From JACRLW01 sp050181465 (GTDB lineage Bacteria > Planctomycetota > UBA1135 > UBA2386): 64,000 bases of DNA. Shown here one piece after another: positions 45,670 to 55,227 of this stretch (within the stretch, counting starts at the first letter, position 1; the number at the start of each line of letters is the position of its first letter). The position numbers and the translations under genes were made by a program. Below the pieces are notes generated by a model that made no database searches, had not been told where the DNA came from, and worked only from the letters and a program-made list of their open reading frames with translations. The stretch lies in assembly GCA_050181465.1 (NCBI GenBank), contig JBFXDD010000001.1, forward strand, positions 248,001 through 312,000. The letters run 5' to 3'.

Positions 45670-46656
45670 TCAATCGCCGTAGCCGCCTTGGTGCGCTTCA
45701 TGCCATCGCCATGCCGTCTCCACGATCGAACGGATGTCGCCGAGTCGAGGCTTCCAGCCGAGTTCTCGTTGGATCTTGTCACTGCTGCCGACCAGTCGGG
45801 GCGGATCGCCCGCACGGCGCGCGCCGATGTCGAACGGAACCTTGCGACCGCCGACCGCCTCGACGGCACGAATCACCTCGAGCACGGAAGTCCCTGCCTG
45901 ATTGCCGAGGTTGTACGCTGCCACGCCGACACCCCCACGCTCCATCGCCTCGAGCGCGAGGATGTGGGCTTCGGCGAGGTCGGCGACGTGCACATAGTCT
46001 CGGATGCAGGTGCCGTCCGGCGTCGGGTAGTCGTTCCCGAAGACCGTCACCTTTGGCCGTCGCCCCATCGCCGCGGCGATCACCAGCGGGATCAAGTGGG
46101 TCTCCGGGTCGTGGTCTTCGCCGAGTCGCCCCTTGGGATCGGCACCGGCGGCGTTGAAGTAACGAAGAGCGACCGATTCGAGCCCATGCGCGCGGTGGTA
46201 GTCGCGCAGCATCCACTCGTCGATGAGTTTGGTGACGCCGTAAGGGTTGATCGGCGACTGCGGAAGGTCCTCGGTGATCGGCACCCGCTCCGGTTCGCCG
46301 TAGGTCGCGCAGGTCGAACTCAGCACGAAGCGGCGGACCCCGGTCTCGACCATGGCGTCGAGCAGGTTCATCGTTCCGATCACGTTGTGACGGTAGTACC
46401 GCCCTGGATCCGTGACGGACTCGCCGACGTAGCAGCGTGCAGCGAAGTGGAACACCGCAGCGATGCGGTTCTCACGGAACACGCCGCGCACGAACTCTCG
46501 ATCGAGCATGCTGCCCTTGGCGAGCGGCGCCCCGAGTAGCGCTCCGGCATGCCCTTCGGACAGGTCGTCGAGCACGAGGACGTCGCGACCGCGCTCGCGC
46601 AGCGCCAGGACGGTATGCGAGCCGATGTAGCCGGCCCCACCACTCACGAGGATCAT
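45670..46656 (-). CDS. galE: UDP-glucose 4-epimerase
   Basis: A 328-residue NAD-dependent epimerase. It has the N-terminal GGAGYIGS (6-13), 'FHFAARCYVGESV', the catalytic Ser/Thr region 'VLSSTCATYGEP', the YxxxK 'NPYGVTK', and 'RYFNAAGADPKGRLGEDHDPETHLIP', which is distinctive for GalE. It converts UDP-glucose to UDP-galactose for surface sugars. The ATG overlaps the stop of the upstream TPR lipoprotein (ATGA). The long open frame upstream of 46656 is not part of this protein. Confidence 0.96.
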   Translation of the reverse strand: MILVSGGAGYIGSHTVLALRERGRDVLVLDDLSEGHAGALLGAPLAKGSMLDREFVRGVFRENRIAAVFHFAARCYVGESVTDPGRYYRHNVIGTMNLLDAMVETGVRRFVLSSTCATYGEPERVPITEDLPQSPINPYGVTKLIDEWMLRDYHRAHGLESVALRYFNAAGADPKGRLGEDHDPETHLIPLVIAAAMGRRPKVTVFGNDYPTPDGTCIRDYVHVADLAEAHILALEAMERGGVGVAAYNLGNQAGTSVLEVIRAVEAVGGRKVPFDIGARRAGDPPRLVGSSDKIQRELGWKPRLGDIRSIVETAWRWHEAHQGGYGD

Positions 46657-47627
46657 TTCGGACAAAGCTTGCTCCAGGATCGGGCGACTCGCGCACGTTC
46701 GCTCGGTTCGAACTCGCCTTCGGCAACCAAGTCGACGGCCGGACCGAGAGCTCGAACGAGCGCGTCGTGAAGCACACGAAAACGCCGCGGTGAATCTTCG
46801 GCATCGAGGCCGCCGGACAGAAGCCGGCAGTCCTCCGATTCCAACCGGATCGCGGCCAAGCCCGCAGCGAGCAGGTCCGGGCCTGCGTGGGCCAGGAGCG
46901 CGGTGAGCGCGAAGGGCCGATGGGTCGGACTCCTGGCGAGTGCGCGAAACGCCGACAGCCGCTCGGCGGCCGGCGCATCCCCCCGTAGGACGGCAAGGAG
47001 ACGGCGGGGCGGCACACCTCGTTGCGTCCCGCGGTCGAGGGCCGCCGCCGCCTCGCGAAGCTCTTCGGCAACTGCGGCGAACTCCGGTGAGACGGGGCCC
47101 GTCAGGCGACCCAGTCGCTCGATCGCGCGCGCCCCGTCGCCGACCTCCAACGCCAAGGTCGCGCCGAGCAGCCAGGCTTCCGGCGGCGCGCCCTCTTCCT
47201 CGACCCACTGCGACCACTCCAGCTCCGCCTCGGTGAGCAGGTCGAGGTCGGCAAGAGTGCGCACGATCGCGGCGCGAAGTTCGAGGTCCGTGGGTGAGCG
47301 ATCGCGAGCGGCGAGCAGCACGGCGATGGCCTCGTCATGAAGCTCGAGCGCACACAAGGCGCGGGCGAGGGCGAGACCGGCCGCCTCCGGTCGTCCACCC
47401 GCCGCCAACTCACTCCGCAACAGTGGCTCCGCGGCCGCGAGGTCGCCGTCCTCCAACAATGCGAGCGCCCGTTCGAGTCGTGGGATCGCGGACGACGCAG
47501 GGTCGGGTGACACCGCGGAGTCCGGCGCCGCGGTCGACGCACGCAGGGGACCTGGGCTCGGCGGCGCAACGCGCGGCGTGGTGCAGCCCACGGCGACGAC
47601 GAAGACCGCGAACGAACACAGCCTCAT
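46653..47627 (-). CDS. TPR-like lipoprotein
   Basis: A 324-residue lipoprotein with signal MRLCSFAVFVVAVGC (lipobox VAVGC), then a Pro/Ser/Ala linker (to about 45). TPR-like helices occupy about 48-200 (IPRLERALALLEDGDLAAAEPLLRSELAAGG, LELHDEAIAVLLAARDRSPTDLELRAAIV). The C-terminal third is helical. The start at 47627 is chosen for the signal peptide. It is divergent from the inositol monophosphatase gene (45 bp between) and coupled to galE downstream. Confidence 0.7.
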   Translation of the reverse strand: MRLCSFAVFVVAVGCTTPRVAPPSPGPLRASTAAPDSAVSPDPASSAIPRLERALALLEDGDLAAAEPLLRSELAAGGRPEAAGLALARALCALELHDEAIAVLLAARDRSPTDLELRAAIVRTLADLDLLTEAELEWSQWVEEEGAPPEAWLLGATLALEVGDGARAIERLGRLTGPVSPEFAAVAEELREAAAALDRGTQRGVPPRRLLAVLRGDAPAAERLSAFRALARSPTHRPFALTALLAHAGPDLLAAGLAAIRLESEDCRLLSGGLDAEDSPRRFRVLHDALVRALGPAVDLVAEGEFEPSERARVARSWSKLCPK

Positions 47628-47672
47628 GCAGCGAACGCTGGAGTCCGCGAGCCTGAGCGTCAAGATGCTTCG

Positions 47673-48512
47673 ATGCCCCGCCGTGACGCCCGCCCATCCG
47701 ACCGCCTCCTCCGCAGTCTCCTGGCGACTGCCGTCGAACTCGCCGAGGCGGCCGGCGCAGAGTTGGAGCGTCGGGCAACACGGGGGCCGCGTCGAGACGT
47801 CCGCCGCAAGGGTGAAGGCGATTTCGTCACGGCCGTCGATGTCCGCCTCGAGCGCTCCATTCGTCGCGAGATCGCGGCACGGCATCCGGACCACGGCTTC
47901 CTCGGCGAAGAGTCGGGCGCCTCGCGTCCGGACGCTCGGTTCCAATGGGTGATCGACCCGATCGACGGCACGAGCAACTTCGCGCAGGGGCTGCCGATCT
48001 ACGCCGTCGCCGTCGCCTGCCTGCACGATCGAGATCCGATCGCGGCGGCAGTCTGGTCGGCGCCGAATGCCGCCCGATTCGCAGCGGCACGTGGACTCGG
48101 GGCATGGTTCGACGGCCGCCGACTGCGTTCCGGCGACCTCCCCCTCGACGACGCGGCGGTCGTCGGTGCGCAGTGGCTGCGTGGTGCCCACGAAAGCAAG
48201 CTCCTGCGCGCGCTCGCCGCGAGCGGTGCGCGGGTCCGCGTGTTCGGGTCGACGGTCACCCAGATCTGCGACGTCGCCGCCGGTCGTCTCCTGGCCAACG
48301 TGCAGACTCAAGGTCGCATCTGGGATGTCGCCGCACCCTTTCTCATCGCAAAGGAGGCCGGCTGTTCGGTCACCGACTGGAGGGGCGCTCCGATCCTCCC
48401 TTTCCCAGACCTTGCGACCGATCGTCACTACCCGTCGCTGATCGCTCCACCGCGCGCCCATGCGCGGCTGCGCGAACTGCTCAGAGGCCCCTCGGCGCGC
48501 ACGCGGCGCTGA
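47673..48512 (+). CDS. Inositol monophosphatase family protein
   Basis: A 279-residue metal-dependent phosphatase. All three signatures are present: 'FLGEESG' (metal-binding Glu residues), 'WVIDPIDGTSNFAQGLPIYAVAVA' (DPIDGT loop) and 'GRIWDVAAPFLIAKEAGCSVTDWRG' (the WD motif). The family hydrolyses phosphate from inositol phosphates, histidinol phosphate or PAP; which one applies here cannot be decided. A PAP phosphatase would fit the sulfotransferase elsewhere in the window, but there is no direct link. Confidence 0.92.
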   Translation: MPRRDARPSDRLLRSLLATAVELAEAAGAELERRATRGPRRDVRRKGEGDFVTAVDVRLERSIRREIAARHPDHGFLGEESGASRPDARFQWVIDPIDGTSNFAQGLPIYAVAVACLHDRDPIAAAVWSAPNAARFAAARGLGAWFDGRRLRSGDLPLDDAAVVGAQWLRGAHESKLLRALAASGARVRVFGSTVTQICDVAAGRLLANVQTQGRIWDVAAPFLIAKEAGCSVTDWRGAPILPFPDLATDRHYPSLIAPPRAHARLRELLRGPSARTRR

Positions 48513-48711
48513 GCTTGTCGTTCCCGATCCGTAACGCTGCCGCCGAATCGGCGACACGAAGGCGCACAGCCTGGCGCGCGAGGTTGCGTCCCGCGGCGAA
48601 ACGAACGACAATCTGGTGTCATCCGGTGTTGCCGGCACCCAACTTGCACTTCCCTGCCCCGGCGGTCCGCGCTCCGGTTCCCGGACCTGACTTCCTCACC
48701 CTGGAACAAGC

Positions 48712-50796
48712 ATGAAGAAACTTCTCCTTTCCGGTCTCGCGCTGGCTGTCGCCGGCTTCGGGATCGCTGAGGTCGCCTACGCCCACGGCGGTCAGTACCG
48801 TGGTCCTGGCGACACCGTCCCGCCGAACCCGGGCGGCCGTGGTGGTCGCACCCCCGGCCCGAGCGGCCCCAGCACTCCTGGCCCCGGCGGCCCCAGCACC
48901 CCAGGCCCCGGCGGCCCTGGAACGCCTGGTCCGACCGGTCCTGGCACGGGCGGTCCCGGCGGTGCCGGCCCTGCAGGTGGCCCGACCACCGGTGGCGTCA
49001 GCGTCGAACCCGATCTCGACCAGTGGGAATTCTGGTGGGAGTTCAACAAGGACCCCTTCATCAAGCTGCGCGAGGCCATCCAGAAGGGCGGCGTCGTGTC
49101 CGAATCGGATGAGTTCTACCTGGGCACCGGCACGCAGCGCGTCGCCGAAGACACCCAGAAGCCGACCGATGCGCAGAAGCTCGACGTGCTGCAGAAGCTG
49201 CACAAGGCGCTCGAGTCGACCGATCAGAACGACATCGTGTCGTCCTGCATGGTCGGCATGGCGAAGATCGGGATGAACACCGATCAGATCAACATCCTCG
49301 ACGCCTTCAAGAAGCGCCTGACCGACGGCAACCAAGAGATCCGCGAGACCGCGGCTGTGGCGATGGGCATCTCCCAGATGACCGAAGCCGTGCCGATGTT
49401 GAGCGAACTCGCCAAGGACTCGGAAGCCGGCCGCAAGCTTTGCACACGCGACACCGTCGACCCCCGGACTCGCTCCTTCGCAATCTACGGCCTCGGCCTG
49501 ATCGGTTACGCGACCGCGGATCACGCGATCAAGAACACGATCTTCGCGACCCTGAAGGACCTGCTCGAGAACGACAAGTCGCCGGAACGCGACATCCGCG
49601 TCGCCGCGATCAACGCGGTGGCTCTCCTGCGCCCGAACCACGCTTCCGAGGACGGCAAGAAGCTGCTCTTCGGCGCGCTCGATGCGTTGGACGCCTACTG
49701 GGCCCAGGACCTCGGTCCCAGCCATCAGCTCGTTCAGTCCCACGTCCCCCCGGCGATCGCCAAGCTCTTCGAGGGCGCCGATCTGACCGACGAGGAGTTG
49801 GGCAAGCGCCTCGATGCCTACAAGAAGTCCTGGCTGCTCGAAATGCAGGGCAAGTCGAAGCTGAAGCGGACGCAGAACGACATGGAGCGATCCGTGATCG
49901 TGGCGTTGGGTCGCACCGGCCTGCCGGTCGATGGCGACAAGGACGATCCGAAGCTCGACGCCGAGATCCTCAAGGAACTCGACAAGAAGTCGGCCGAGGG
50001 CTCGGACTCGCAAAGCCGCTACTTCGCCATGATGGCCATGGGCCAGATGGGTGGAGCCGAGGCCCGCACCAAGCTGCTCAAGATCCTTCGCGAAGGCAAG
50101 AAGGCTCTGGAGCGCCCCTGGGCGGCGATCTCCCTGGGCGTGATGGCACACTTCCAGATGGAAGAAGCCAAGCTCAACGCACAGGTCGATCAGTTGGTCG
50201 GCAAGGAGCTGATGCGTCAGTTCGACGAAGCGAAGACCCCGTCCACCATCGCCGCGATGGCCATCGGCCTGGGTCTCGTGAAGTACTCGGACGCCGGCCC
50301 CACGCTGATCCAGCTCCTGGACAAGTACAAGAACCAGGACGAGCTCGCCGGCTACCTCTGCATCGGCATGGCGTTGATGGGCTACAAGGACAGCATCGAC
50401 GAGATCCAGGACGTGGTTCGCACTTCGACGCGGCGCGGTGAGCGCCTGCGCCAGGCCGCGATCGCGCTCGGCAAGCTCGGCGACAAGGACGCGGCCACCA
50501 CGCTGATCACGATGCTGACCGAGGACGAGTCGGGCGCGCCCGACCTCGCCCGTATGTCGGCCATCGCTTCGGCGCTCGGCTTCATCGGCGATCGCCGGTC
50601 GATCGACCCCCTGGTCAAGCTGCTCTTCGACACCAAGCTGACCAACCTCAGCCGTGCCTTCGCGGCCGTCGCCCTCGGCGGCATCGCCGACAAGGAACTG
50701 CTGCCCTGGAACAGCAAGATCGCGGTCAACATGAACTACCGCGCATCGGTGGAGACGCTGACCAATCAGGCGGTCGGCATCCTCGACATTCTCTGA
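48712..50796 (+). CDS. Secreted HEAT-repeat protein with collagen-like N-terminal segment
   Basis: A 694-residue exported protein with signal MKKLLLSGLALAVAGFGIAEVAYA. Residues about 25-95 are a Gly/Pro-rich stretch of imperfect GPx-type triplets (GPSGPSTPGPGGPSTPG and so on), like a short collagen-like stalk. The rest is a solenoid of HEAT repeats (IRETAAVAMGISQMTEAVPMLSELAKDSEAG, RQAAIALGKLGDKDAATTLITML). Unlike its neighbours it is rich in Lys, Asp and Met, with strongly biased codons, which suggests high expression. A strong terminator follows 26 bp after the stop. It is a candidate abundant structural or cargo-binding protein of the periplasm or surface. Confidence 0.75.
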   Translation: MKKLLLSGLALAVAGFGIAEVAYAHGGQYRGPGDTVPPNPGGRGGRTPGPSGPSTPGPGGPSTPGPGGPGTPGPTGPGTGGPGGAGPAGGPTTGGVSVEPDLDQWEFWWEFNKDPFIKLREAIQKGGVVSESDEFYLGTGTQRVAEDTQKPTDAQKLDVLQKLHKALESTDQNDIVSSCMVGMAKIGMNTDQINILDAFKKRLTDGNQEIRETAAVAMGISQMTEAVPMLSELAKDSEAGRKLCTRDTVDPRTRSFAIYGLGLIGYATADHAIKNTIFATLKDLLENDKSPERDIRVAAINAVALLRPNHASEDGKKLLFGALDALDAYWAQDLGPSHQLVQSHVPPAIAKLFEGADLTDEELGKRLDAYKKSWLLEMQGKSKLKRTQNDMERSVIVALGRTGLPVDGDKDDPKLDAEILKELDKKSAEGSDSQSRYFAMMAMGQMGGAEARTKLLKILREGKKALERPWAAISLGVMAHFQMEEAKLNAQVDQLVGKELMRQFDEAKTPSTIAAMAIGLGLVKYSDAGPTLIQLLDKYKNQDELAGYLCIGMALMGYKDSIDEIQDVVRTSTRRGERLRQAAIALGKLGDKDAATTLITMLTEDESGAPDLARMSAIASALGFIGDRRSIDPLVKLLFDTKLTNLSRAFAAVALGGIADKELLPWNSKIAVNMNYRASVETLTNQAVGILDIL

Positions 50797-50822
50797 GAGT
50801 CGAGGTCGCCCCCTCCTTCGAC

Positions 50823-50850
50823 GGCCCGCGCTCCAGCGCGGGCCGTTTTC
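50823..50850 (+). terminator. Rho-independent terminator
   Basis: A perfect 10-bp GC stem, GGCCCGCGCT-CC-AGCGCGGGCC, is followed by GTTTTC. It lies 26 bp after the stop of the HEAT-repeat gene and would also shield the convergent gene at 50889. Confidence 0.9.
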
Positions 50851-50888
50851 ATGTACGGACGAGCCGCGCAATCGCGCGGGCTGTGGAC

Positions 50889-52814
50889 TCACGCGCGGCG
50901 GAAGGCGATCCACACCAACGCCGCGAAGCCCACCAGCGAACCCATCGCCCACCAGGCGCTGCGCTCGGCGGCCGCGTCCACCCGGTTCATCTGCTCCAGC
51001 AGCGGTGCGAGGCCCCGGCGCCGTGCTTGCAAGAGTTGGTCGAGTTCGCTGGCGGGACGAAGCGCGACTGCAGCCCCGTACTCGGACTCCGCAGCCCGCG
51101 GCTCATGCAGGCTCCACCGCGCATCGCCGGCGAGCAGCCGGAGGTAGGCGGTGGCATCGCTCGACGACGCAACTGCATCGAGCACGCCCTCGTGATCTCC
51201 GAGTCCGGCGCACTCCTGGGCTCTGCGCTCCGCCTCGCTCGACGCGACCGTGCCGCGGCACTGGATGGGAGTCGGCGCCACCGCCGTGAAGCTGCGATGG
51301 AAGAGGGCATCGAGCAGCGGACGATCGTCGACCAGCGGCTCCGGCGCCGGCTCCCATGCAGTCCACTGCACGGGATTGGACATCCGTAATGCCATCGCAC
51401 GCAATTCGGAGCTGCCGGAACTCGGCGACGCCAGTGCACTCGGATCGAAGTCGCTCCCCTTCTTCGCCAGCACGACGAAGTTGCGCGACTGAGGAACTCG
51501 AAAGCTGAAGGACTGCCCGAAGACGCACGCCATGGTCCCCGCCACTGCGGTCAGTACCGGATCGTCGTTTCGAACACCGCCGCAATTGAGAGCCACCACG
51601 CCCTGGTCACCCAGGATCCGGTGGACTTCGCGAAAGAACTCGACGCTCGCGAGGTGAGCCGGGATGTAGACCTGCCGCTCGTACGCATCGACCAGCACGA
51701 GGTCCCACGGACCGCGGTCGTGATTCACGAACACGCGAGCGTCCATTCCCGCCGTGACCGCGTCCGCAGCGCGATAGCTGGAGAAGTGCTCCCGACCAAT
51801 CTGCACCGCGGCGGGATCGATCTCCACCGAGTGCACGTGCGCACCGCTGAACTCGGCACGAAAGAGGCGGTCGAAGGTTCCGGCCGCGCCGCCGAGCGAC
51901 AGCACCCGCATTCGACCGGGCGAACCACCGTTACCGGTCAGCAACGCGAGTGGCGGAAACCAATCGTAGTAGCGCCCTTTGGTCCAAGCCTCGTCGTCGA
52001 AGGCGATCGAGTGAAACGAGTCGAGGCCCTCGTTGATTCGCAGCACGGTCTTGGCCGGCTCGAAGTCCGAGGCGCCGAGTCGTTGCACCTGCAAGAACTG
52101 ATAGCGACTCTCCACCTCCGCTCGCACCACCGCGCCGCCGTTCGGCGGGTCGATCGCCCCGCGCGGGACGGCGATCGCAGCTCCCACGACCACCACCGCC
52201 GCGACCGCAGCCCGCCCCCGCGTGCGTGTCAACAGCGCCGCCACCGCCAGCGCGAGCGCAGCGAGGTGGATCGTGCGCGCCGAGCCGAGTTCGGGCACCA
52301 GCACGTGGGTCGTCGCGAAGGTACCGACGAGACTGCCCAGAGTGCCGAACCCCGCGACCAAGCCGCTCGCGGTTCCGGCCGGCTGCCCGCGCACCACAGC
52401 AGCACTCACGAGCAACGGCGTGACGGCGCCTGCCAGCGTGATCGGCAAGGCAAACACGAGTGTCGTCGCAGCGAGCGAGCCCACCACCAAGATGCCCGTC
52501 GCATTCTCGAGCGGCAGGTCGTCCGGAACCAGGATCACCCCGAGTTCGCGCGCGATCCATGGAACGACGGCGACCGCGAGTGCCGCCGCAACGAGCAACC
52601 AAGACAGAGAGCGCAGCTCGGTGCCGCGCCGCGCGAGTCGCGCGCCGAGGAACGCGCCCACCGCGAGAGCGACCAGCAAGACGCCGATCACATTGGTCCA
52701 CACGAACGCACTGTCGCCGAAGTGCGGGGCGAACAAGCGGACTGCGGCCAACTCGACCGTCAGCACCGCAAATCCCTCGAGCGCCGCGATCGCGGCGGTG
52801 CGCGGAGCTGACAT
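50889..52814 (-). CDS. Membrane spermidine-synthase-like fusion protein
   Basis: A 641-residue protein. The first about 220 residues carry seven or more membrane helices (ALEGFAVLTVELAAVRLFAPHFGDSAFVW; LPITLAGAVTPLLVSAA). A Rossmann methyltransferase-like domain of the spermidine synthase family follows (about 235-440: 'MRVLSLGGAAGTFDRLFRAEFSGAHVHSVEIDPAAVQIGREHF', 'WDLVLVDAYERQVYIPAHLASVEFF'). The C-terminal part is helical, TPR-like, and ends in another transmembrane segment. Fusions of this layout are common in bacteria and their substrate is usually unknown. It converges with the HEAT gene. Confidence 0.85.
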   Translation of the reverse strand: MSAPRTAAIAALEGFAVLTVELAAVRLFAPHFGDSAFVWTNVIGVLLVALAVGAFLGARLARRGTELRSLSWLLVAAALAVAVVPWIARELGVILVPDDLPLENATGILVVGSLAATTLVFALPITLAGAVTPLLVSAAVVRGQPAGTASGLVAGFGTLGSLVGTFATTHVLVPELGSARTIHLAALALAVAALLTRTRGRAAVAAVVVVGAAIAVPRGAIDPPNGGAVVRAEVESRYQFLQVQRLGASDFEPAKTVLRINEGLDSFHSIAFDDEAWTKGRYYDWFPPLALLTGNGGSPGRMRVLSLGGAAGTFDRLFRAEFSGAHVHSVEIDPAAVQIGREHFSSYRAADAVTAGMDARVFVNHDRGPWDLVLVDAYERQVYIPAHLASVEFFREVHRILGDQGVVALNCGGVRNDDPVLTAVAGTMACVFGQSFSFRVPQSRNFVVLAKKGSDFDPSALASPSSGSSELRAMALRMSNPVQWTAWEPAPEPLVDDRPLLDALFHRSFTAVAPTPIQCRGTVASSEAERRAQECAGLGDHEGVLDAVASSSDATAYLRLLAGDARWSLHEPRAAESEYGAAVALRPASELDQLLQARRRGLAPLLEQMNRVDAAAERSAWWAMGSLVGFAALVWIAFRRA

Positions 52815-52838
52815 GGGCCGTCTCGCCGGGCTGGCGGA

Positions 52839-54209
52839 TTACTTGGCGTCCTTCTCGGACTTGCTCACTTCAGCCGAGTACTGCGCAGTGAAGATCCAAC
52901 CTGGATCGAACAGAGTCACCATCTGCTCGGTCATGAAACCGAAGTTTCGCGACAAGGTCTGGGTGACCAGCTTGCCGTTCACCTCGATGGTGAACTCCTT
53001 GCTCAGGTCGACCAAGTCGTCGTTCAGCAGCAACTGAAACTGCTCGATACCGCGCGACTCGATCTTGATGCGATTGGTCGAGCGGTCCGCCTCGGCGACG
53101 AACCGTGGCCGCATCGCAGCGGGCAGACCCGCCAGCGGCTCCATCTTGAGGACGTTGACCCAGAACACCTTGCGAAAGCTCTCGCTGTTCGGTTCGACGA
53201 TGACGCGAGTCCGCGCCATGTTTCGCTGCTGCGGGAGCAGCCACGCTTCGATGTCGGCCTGCGATTCCTTGAACGGATACGCACCCTTGCCCTCGAGGAT
53301 CGTGCACTTGCCCGCTTCCAGTTCGTTGAGGGTCTTGGCCAGGGAATCGCAGGCATCCTTGGTCTCGGGCGTCGAAACCAAGAGGACGGGGACTCCGGCC
53401 AGGCTGCCCAACCGCATGTCGCCGGTGACCGGCACCGGATGGCGCAGGACGAGCGCCGCGAAGCGGGTCGGGAAGTACGAAGCGAGGCGCAGGCCGAAGC
53501 CGGAGCTGCCGCGTCCGCAGTCCAAGTAGAGTCGATCGCGGTCGTAGTTCAGCGGCTTGAGCTCCGCACCCATCGGCGCGAACACCTGCCGGATACGCTG
53601 GCGCTCGGAATCCTCGGCGTTGGGCTGCGAGAGATCCGGAACCGGATCCATGTCCATCTCGGCGGGCACGTCGACCACGACCGCGAATGCGGCGTTGAGG
53701 AAGGTCGAGCCCTCCCACGTCGCCGCGAAGTGCTCGCGGCTGCTGGTCCAACCCTCTCCGGCAGTGCCGGGGAGGACGAGCAGCGACGGCAGGCTGTCAC
53801 CTTCCGGCTTGTAGTTGCGAGGGATGAAGACCGAGTGCGCCGGAACACCGTTGGCCTCGCGCACTCCCTTCAGAGTTCCACTGCCGCTGACCCGCGGATA
53901 CTTGAAGGGCTGCACGAAGACCGCGCGCAGGTCGGCCATGCTCCCGAGCAGGTCGGTCTTCTTGCTCCGTGCCTCCCACTCCTTCAGGAACTTGTCCTTG
54001 GCATCGGACAACTTCTTGTTGAGTTTGCGAGCGGTGGCATCGTCGGTCGCTTCCCGCGATTCGCGCCACGGCTCGAACCAGGACTGCGCTAGCGACTGCA
54101 AGCGCTTGACTTCCTGCACGCTGAGCGTGGGCTGGGCCGTTTGGGCGCGAAGGACGGGGGCAGCGAGGTACGCGGCGAGAAGGGCGAAGGCCAGCTTGCT
54201 GGTCGTCAT
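52839..54209 (-). CDS. Secreted alpha/beta-hydrolase-like protein
   Basis: A 456-residue exported protein (signal MTTSKLAFALLAAYLAAPVLRAQ). A charged helical region (about 30-95, coiled-coil prone) is followed by a hydrolase-like domain with 'LPSLLVLPGTAGEGWTSS', a nucleophile-elbow-like 'DCGRGSSGFGLRLASYFP' and 'VPVLLVSTPETKDACDSLAKTLNELEAGKCTIL'. The C-terminal region is beta-rich. A Ser nucleophile is plausible, but Asp and His partners cannot be placed. It starts 25 bp from the end of the membrane synthase gene's coding start, on the same strand and upstream of it, so they may be co-transcribed. Confidence 0.62.
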   Translation of the reverse strand: MTTSKLAFALLAAYLAAPVLRAQTAQPTLSVQEVKRLQSLAQSWFEPWRESREATDDATARKLNKKLSDAKDKFLKEWEARSKKTDLLGSMADLRAVFVQPFKYPRVSGSGTLKGVREANGVPAHSVFIPRNYKPEGDSLPSLLVLPGTAGEGWTSSREHFAATWEGSTFLNAAFAVVVDVPAEMDMDPVPDLSQPNAEDSERQRIRQVFAPMGAELKPLNYDRDRLYLDCGRGSSGFGLRLASYFPTRFAALVLRHPVPVTGDMRLGSLAGVPVLLVSTPETKDACDSLAKTLNELEAGKCTILEGKGAYPFKESQADIEAWLLPQQRNMARTRVIVEPNSESFRKVFWVNVLKMEPLAGLPAAMRPRFVAEADRSTNRIKIESRGIEQFQLLLNDDLVDLSKEFTIEVNGKLVTQTLSRNFGFMTEQMVTLFDPGWIFTAQYSAEVSKSEKDAK

Positions 54210-54273
54210 GGTCTCGTAGCAGGTTGCAGGCTCGGGCCGATGGCCCCGGGGGCAGGACCGCGACGGCGGGCCG

Positions 54274-55227
54274 TCAGCGGGAGACAGTAGAGGAATCCGG
54301 CGGCGTTGTCATGGTGCGCCCCGCGCGGAGTGCGACCAAGCCATCCAGATAGAGCCACCGCGCGAGCTGCGCATCGGGTCGCAGCGCCATCACCGGGCGC
54401 AGACCTTCCCCAAGATCCGGCATCGCGGCCCGCATGCCCTGGCGTGCGAGCAAAGCCAGATTCGTCAGTCCGGGACCGGCGCCTTCGGTGCTGTCGACCC
54501 GAACGCTCTCGAGAAAGGCATCGAGAGCGCCGACGATGTTGCCGGCCGAAACGAGGCACAGACCAAGGTCGTTCCAAGCCAACGCATCGTCGGGAGCGGC
54601 CGCAATCGCCGCCTCGTAGTGTCGTCTCGCCGCCTCCGTTCGCCCCAGTAGGCGCAGGCTCAGTGCGAGGTTCGACATGTCGCCGACGGCGCCGCGAAGG
54701 GCCGCGAGCCGTTCGAAGGGAAACAGCCCGACCTCGGTCTGACCGGCGCGCAGACGACGAGCGGCCTCGTCGAACACTCGACCGTCGGCAGCCAAGAGAA
54801 ACGCATCGACGGCCGCGCTTTGCGCCGTCGCCAAACTCGCCGCTCGCTCGAGCGCCTCTGTGGTGCGCCCGAGTTCCACGAGGACTCGCAGCAATGCCGT
54901 CTGCGACCACGCGTCGGCCGGCTCGGCCTGGATCGCCGAGCGATACAGGTCCAAGGCTTGCGGGAAGTCGCGCAGCACTTCGGCGCAAAACCCGGCGCGA
55001 CTGCACCGTTCGCGCGCGGACTCGCCCAGCGGATCCAAGCGCAGGAATGCACGCATTGCCACGCGAGCCGAACGAAGCGTCGACTCGTCGGCCTGCAACG
55101 CCCCGGCCCTCGCCGACTCGAACTGCGCATAGGCCGAGTCGAACTCAGCCGCGATGGGACCGTCCTGCGCCGCCACCATCGCGGTCAAGGCCGCGGACAG
55201 GAGGGCAGTCCACAACCTCGCGATCAA
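54274..55227 (-). CDS. Secreted TPR protein
   Basis: A 317-residue exported protein with signal MIARLWTALLSAALTAMVAAQ. TPR motifs are clear in the middle (DFPQALDLYRSAIQAEPADAWSQTALLRVLVELG; RTEAARRHYEAAIAAAPDDALAWNDLGLCLVSAGNIVGALDAFLESVRVD). The start is TTG, overlapping the purM stop as TTGA, so it is translationally coupled to purM. No enzymatic motif is visible. Confidence 0.7.
   Translation of the reverse strand: MIARLWTALLSAALTAMVAAQDGPIAAEFDSAYAQFESARAGALQADESTLRSARVAMRAFLRLDPLGESARERCSRAGFCAEVLRDFPQALDLYRSAIQAEPADAWSQTALLRVLVELGRTTEALERAASLATAQSAAVDAFLLAADGRVFDEAARRLRAGQTEVGLFPFERLAALRGAVGDMSNLALSLRLLGRTEAARRHYEAAIAAAPDDALAWNDLGLCLVSAGNIVGALDAFLESVRVDSTEGAGPGLTNLALLARQGMRAAMPDLGEGLRPVMALRPDAQLARWLYLDGLVALRAGRTMTTPPDSSTVSR

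Noticed and set aside
48619..50952. Leftward 777-residue open frame opposite the HEAT-repeat gene
   Set aside because: The forward gene has a signal peptide, repeats, biased codons and a terminator; the reverse frame has none.
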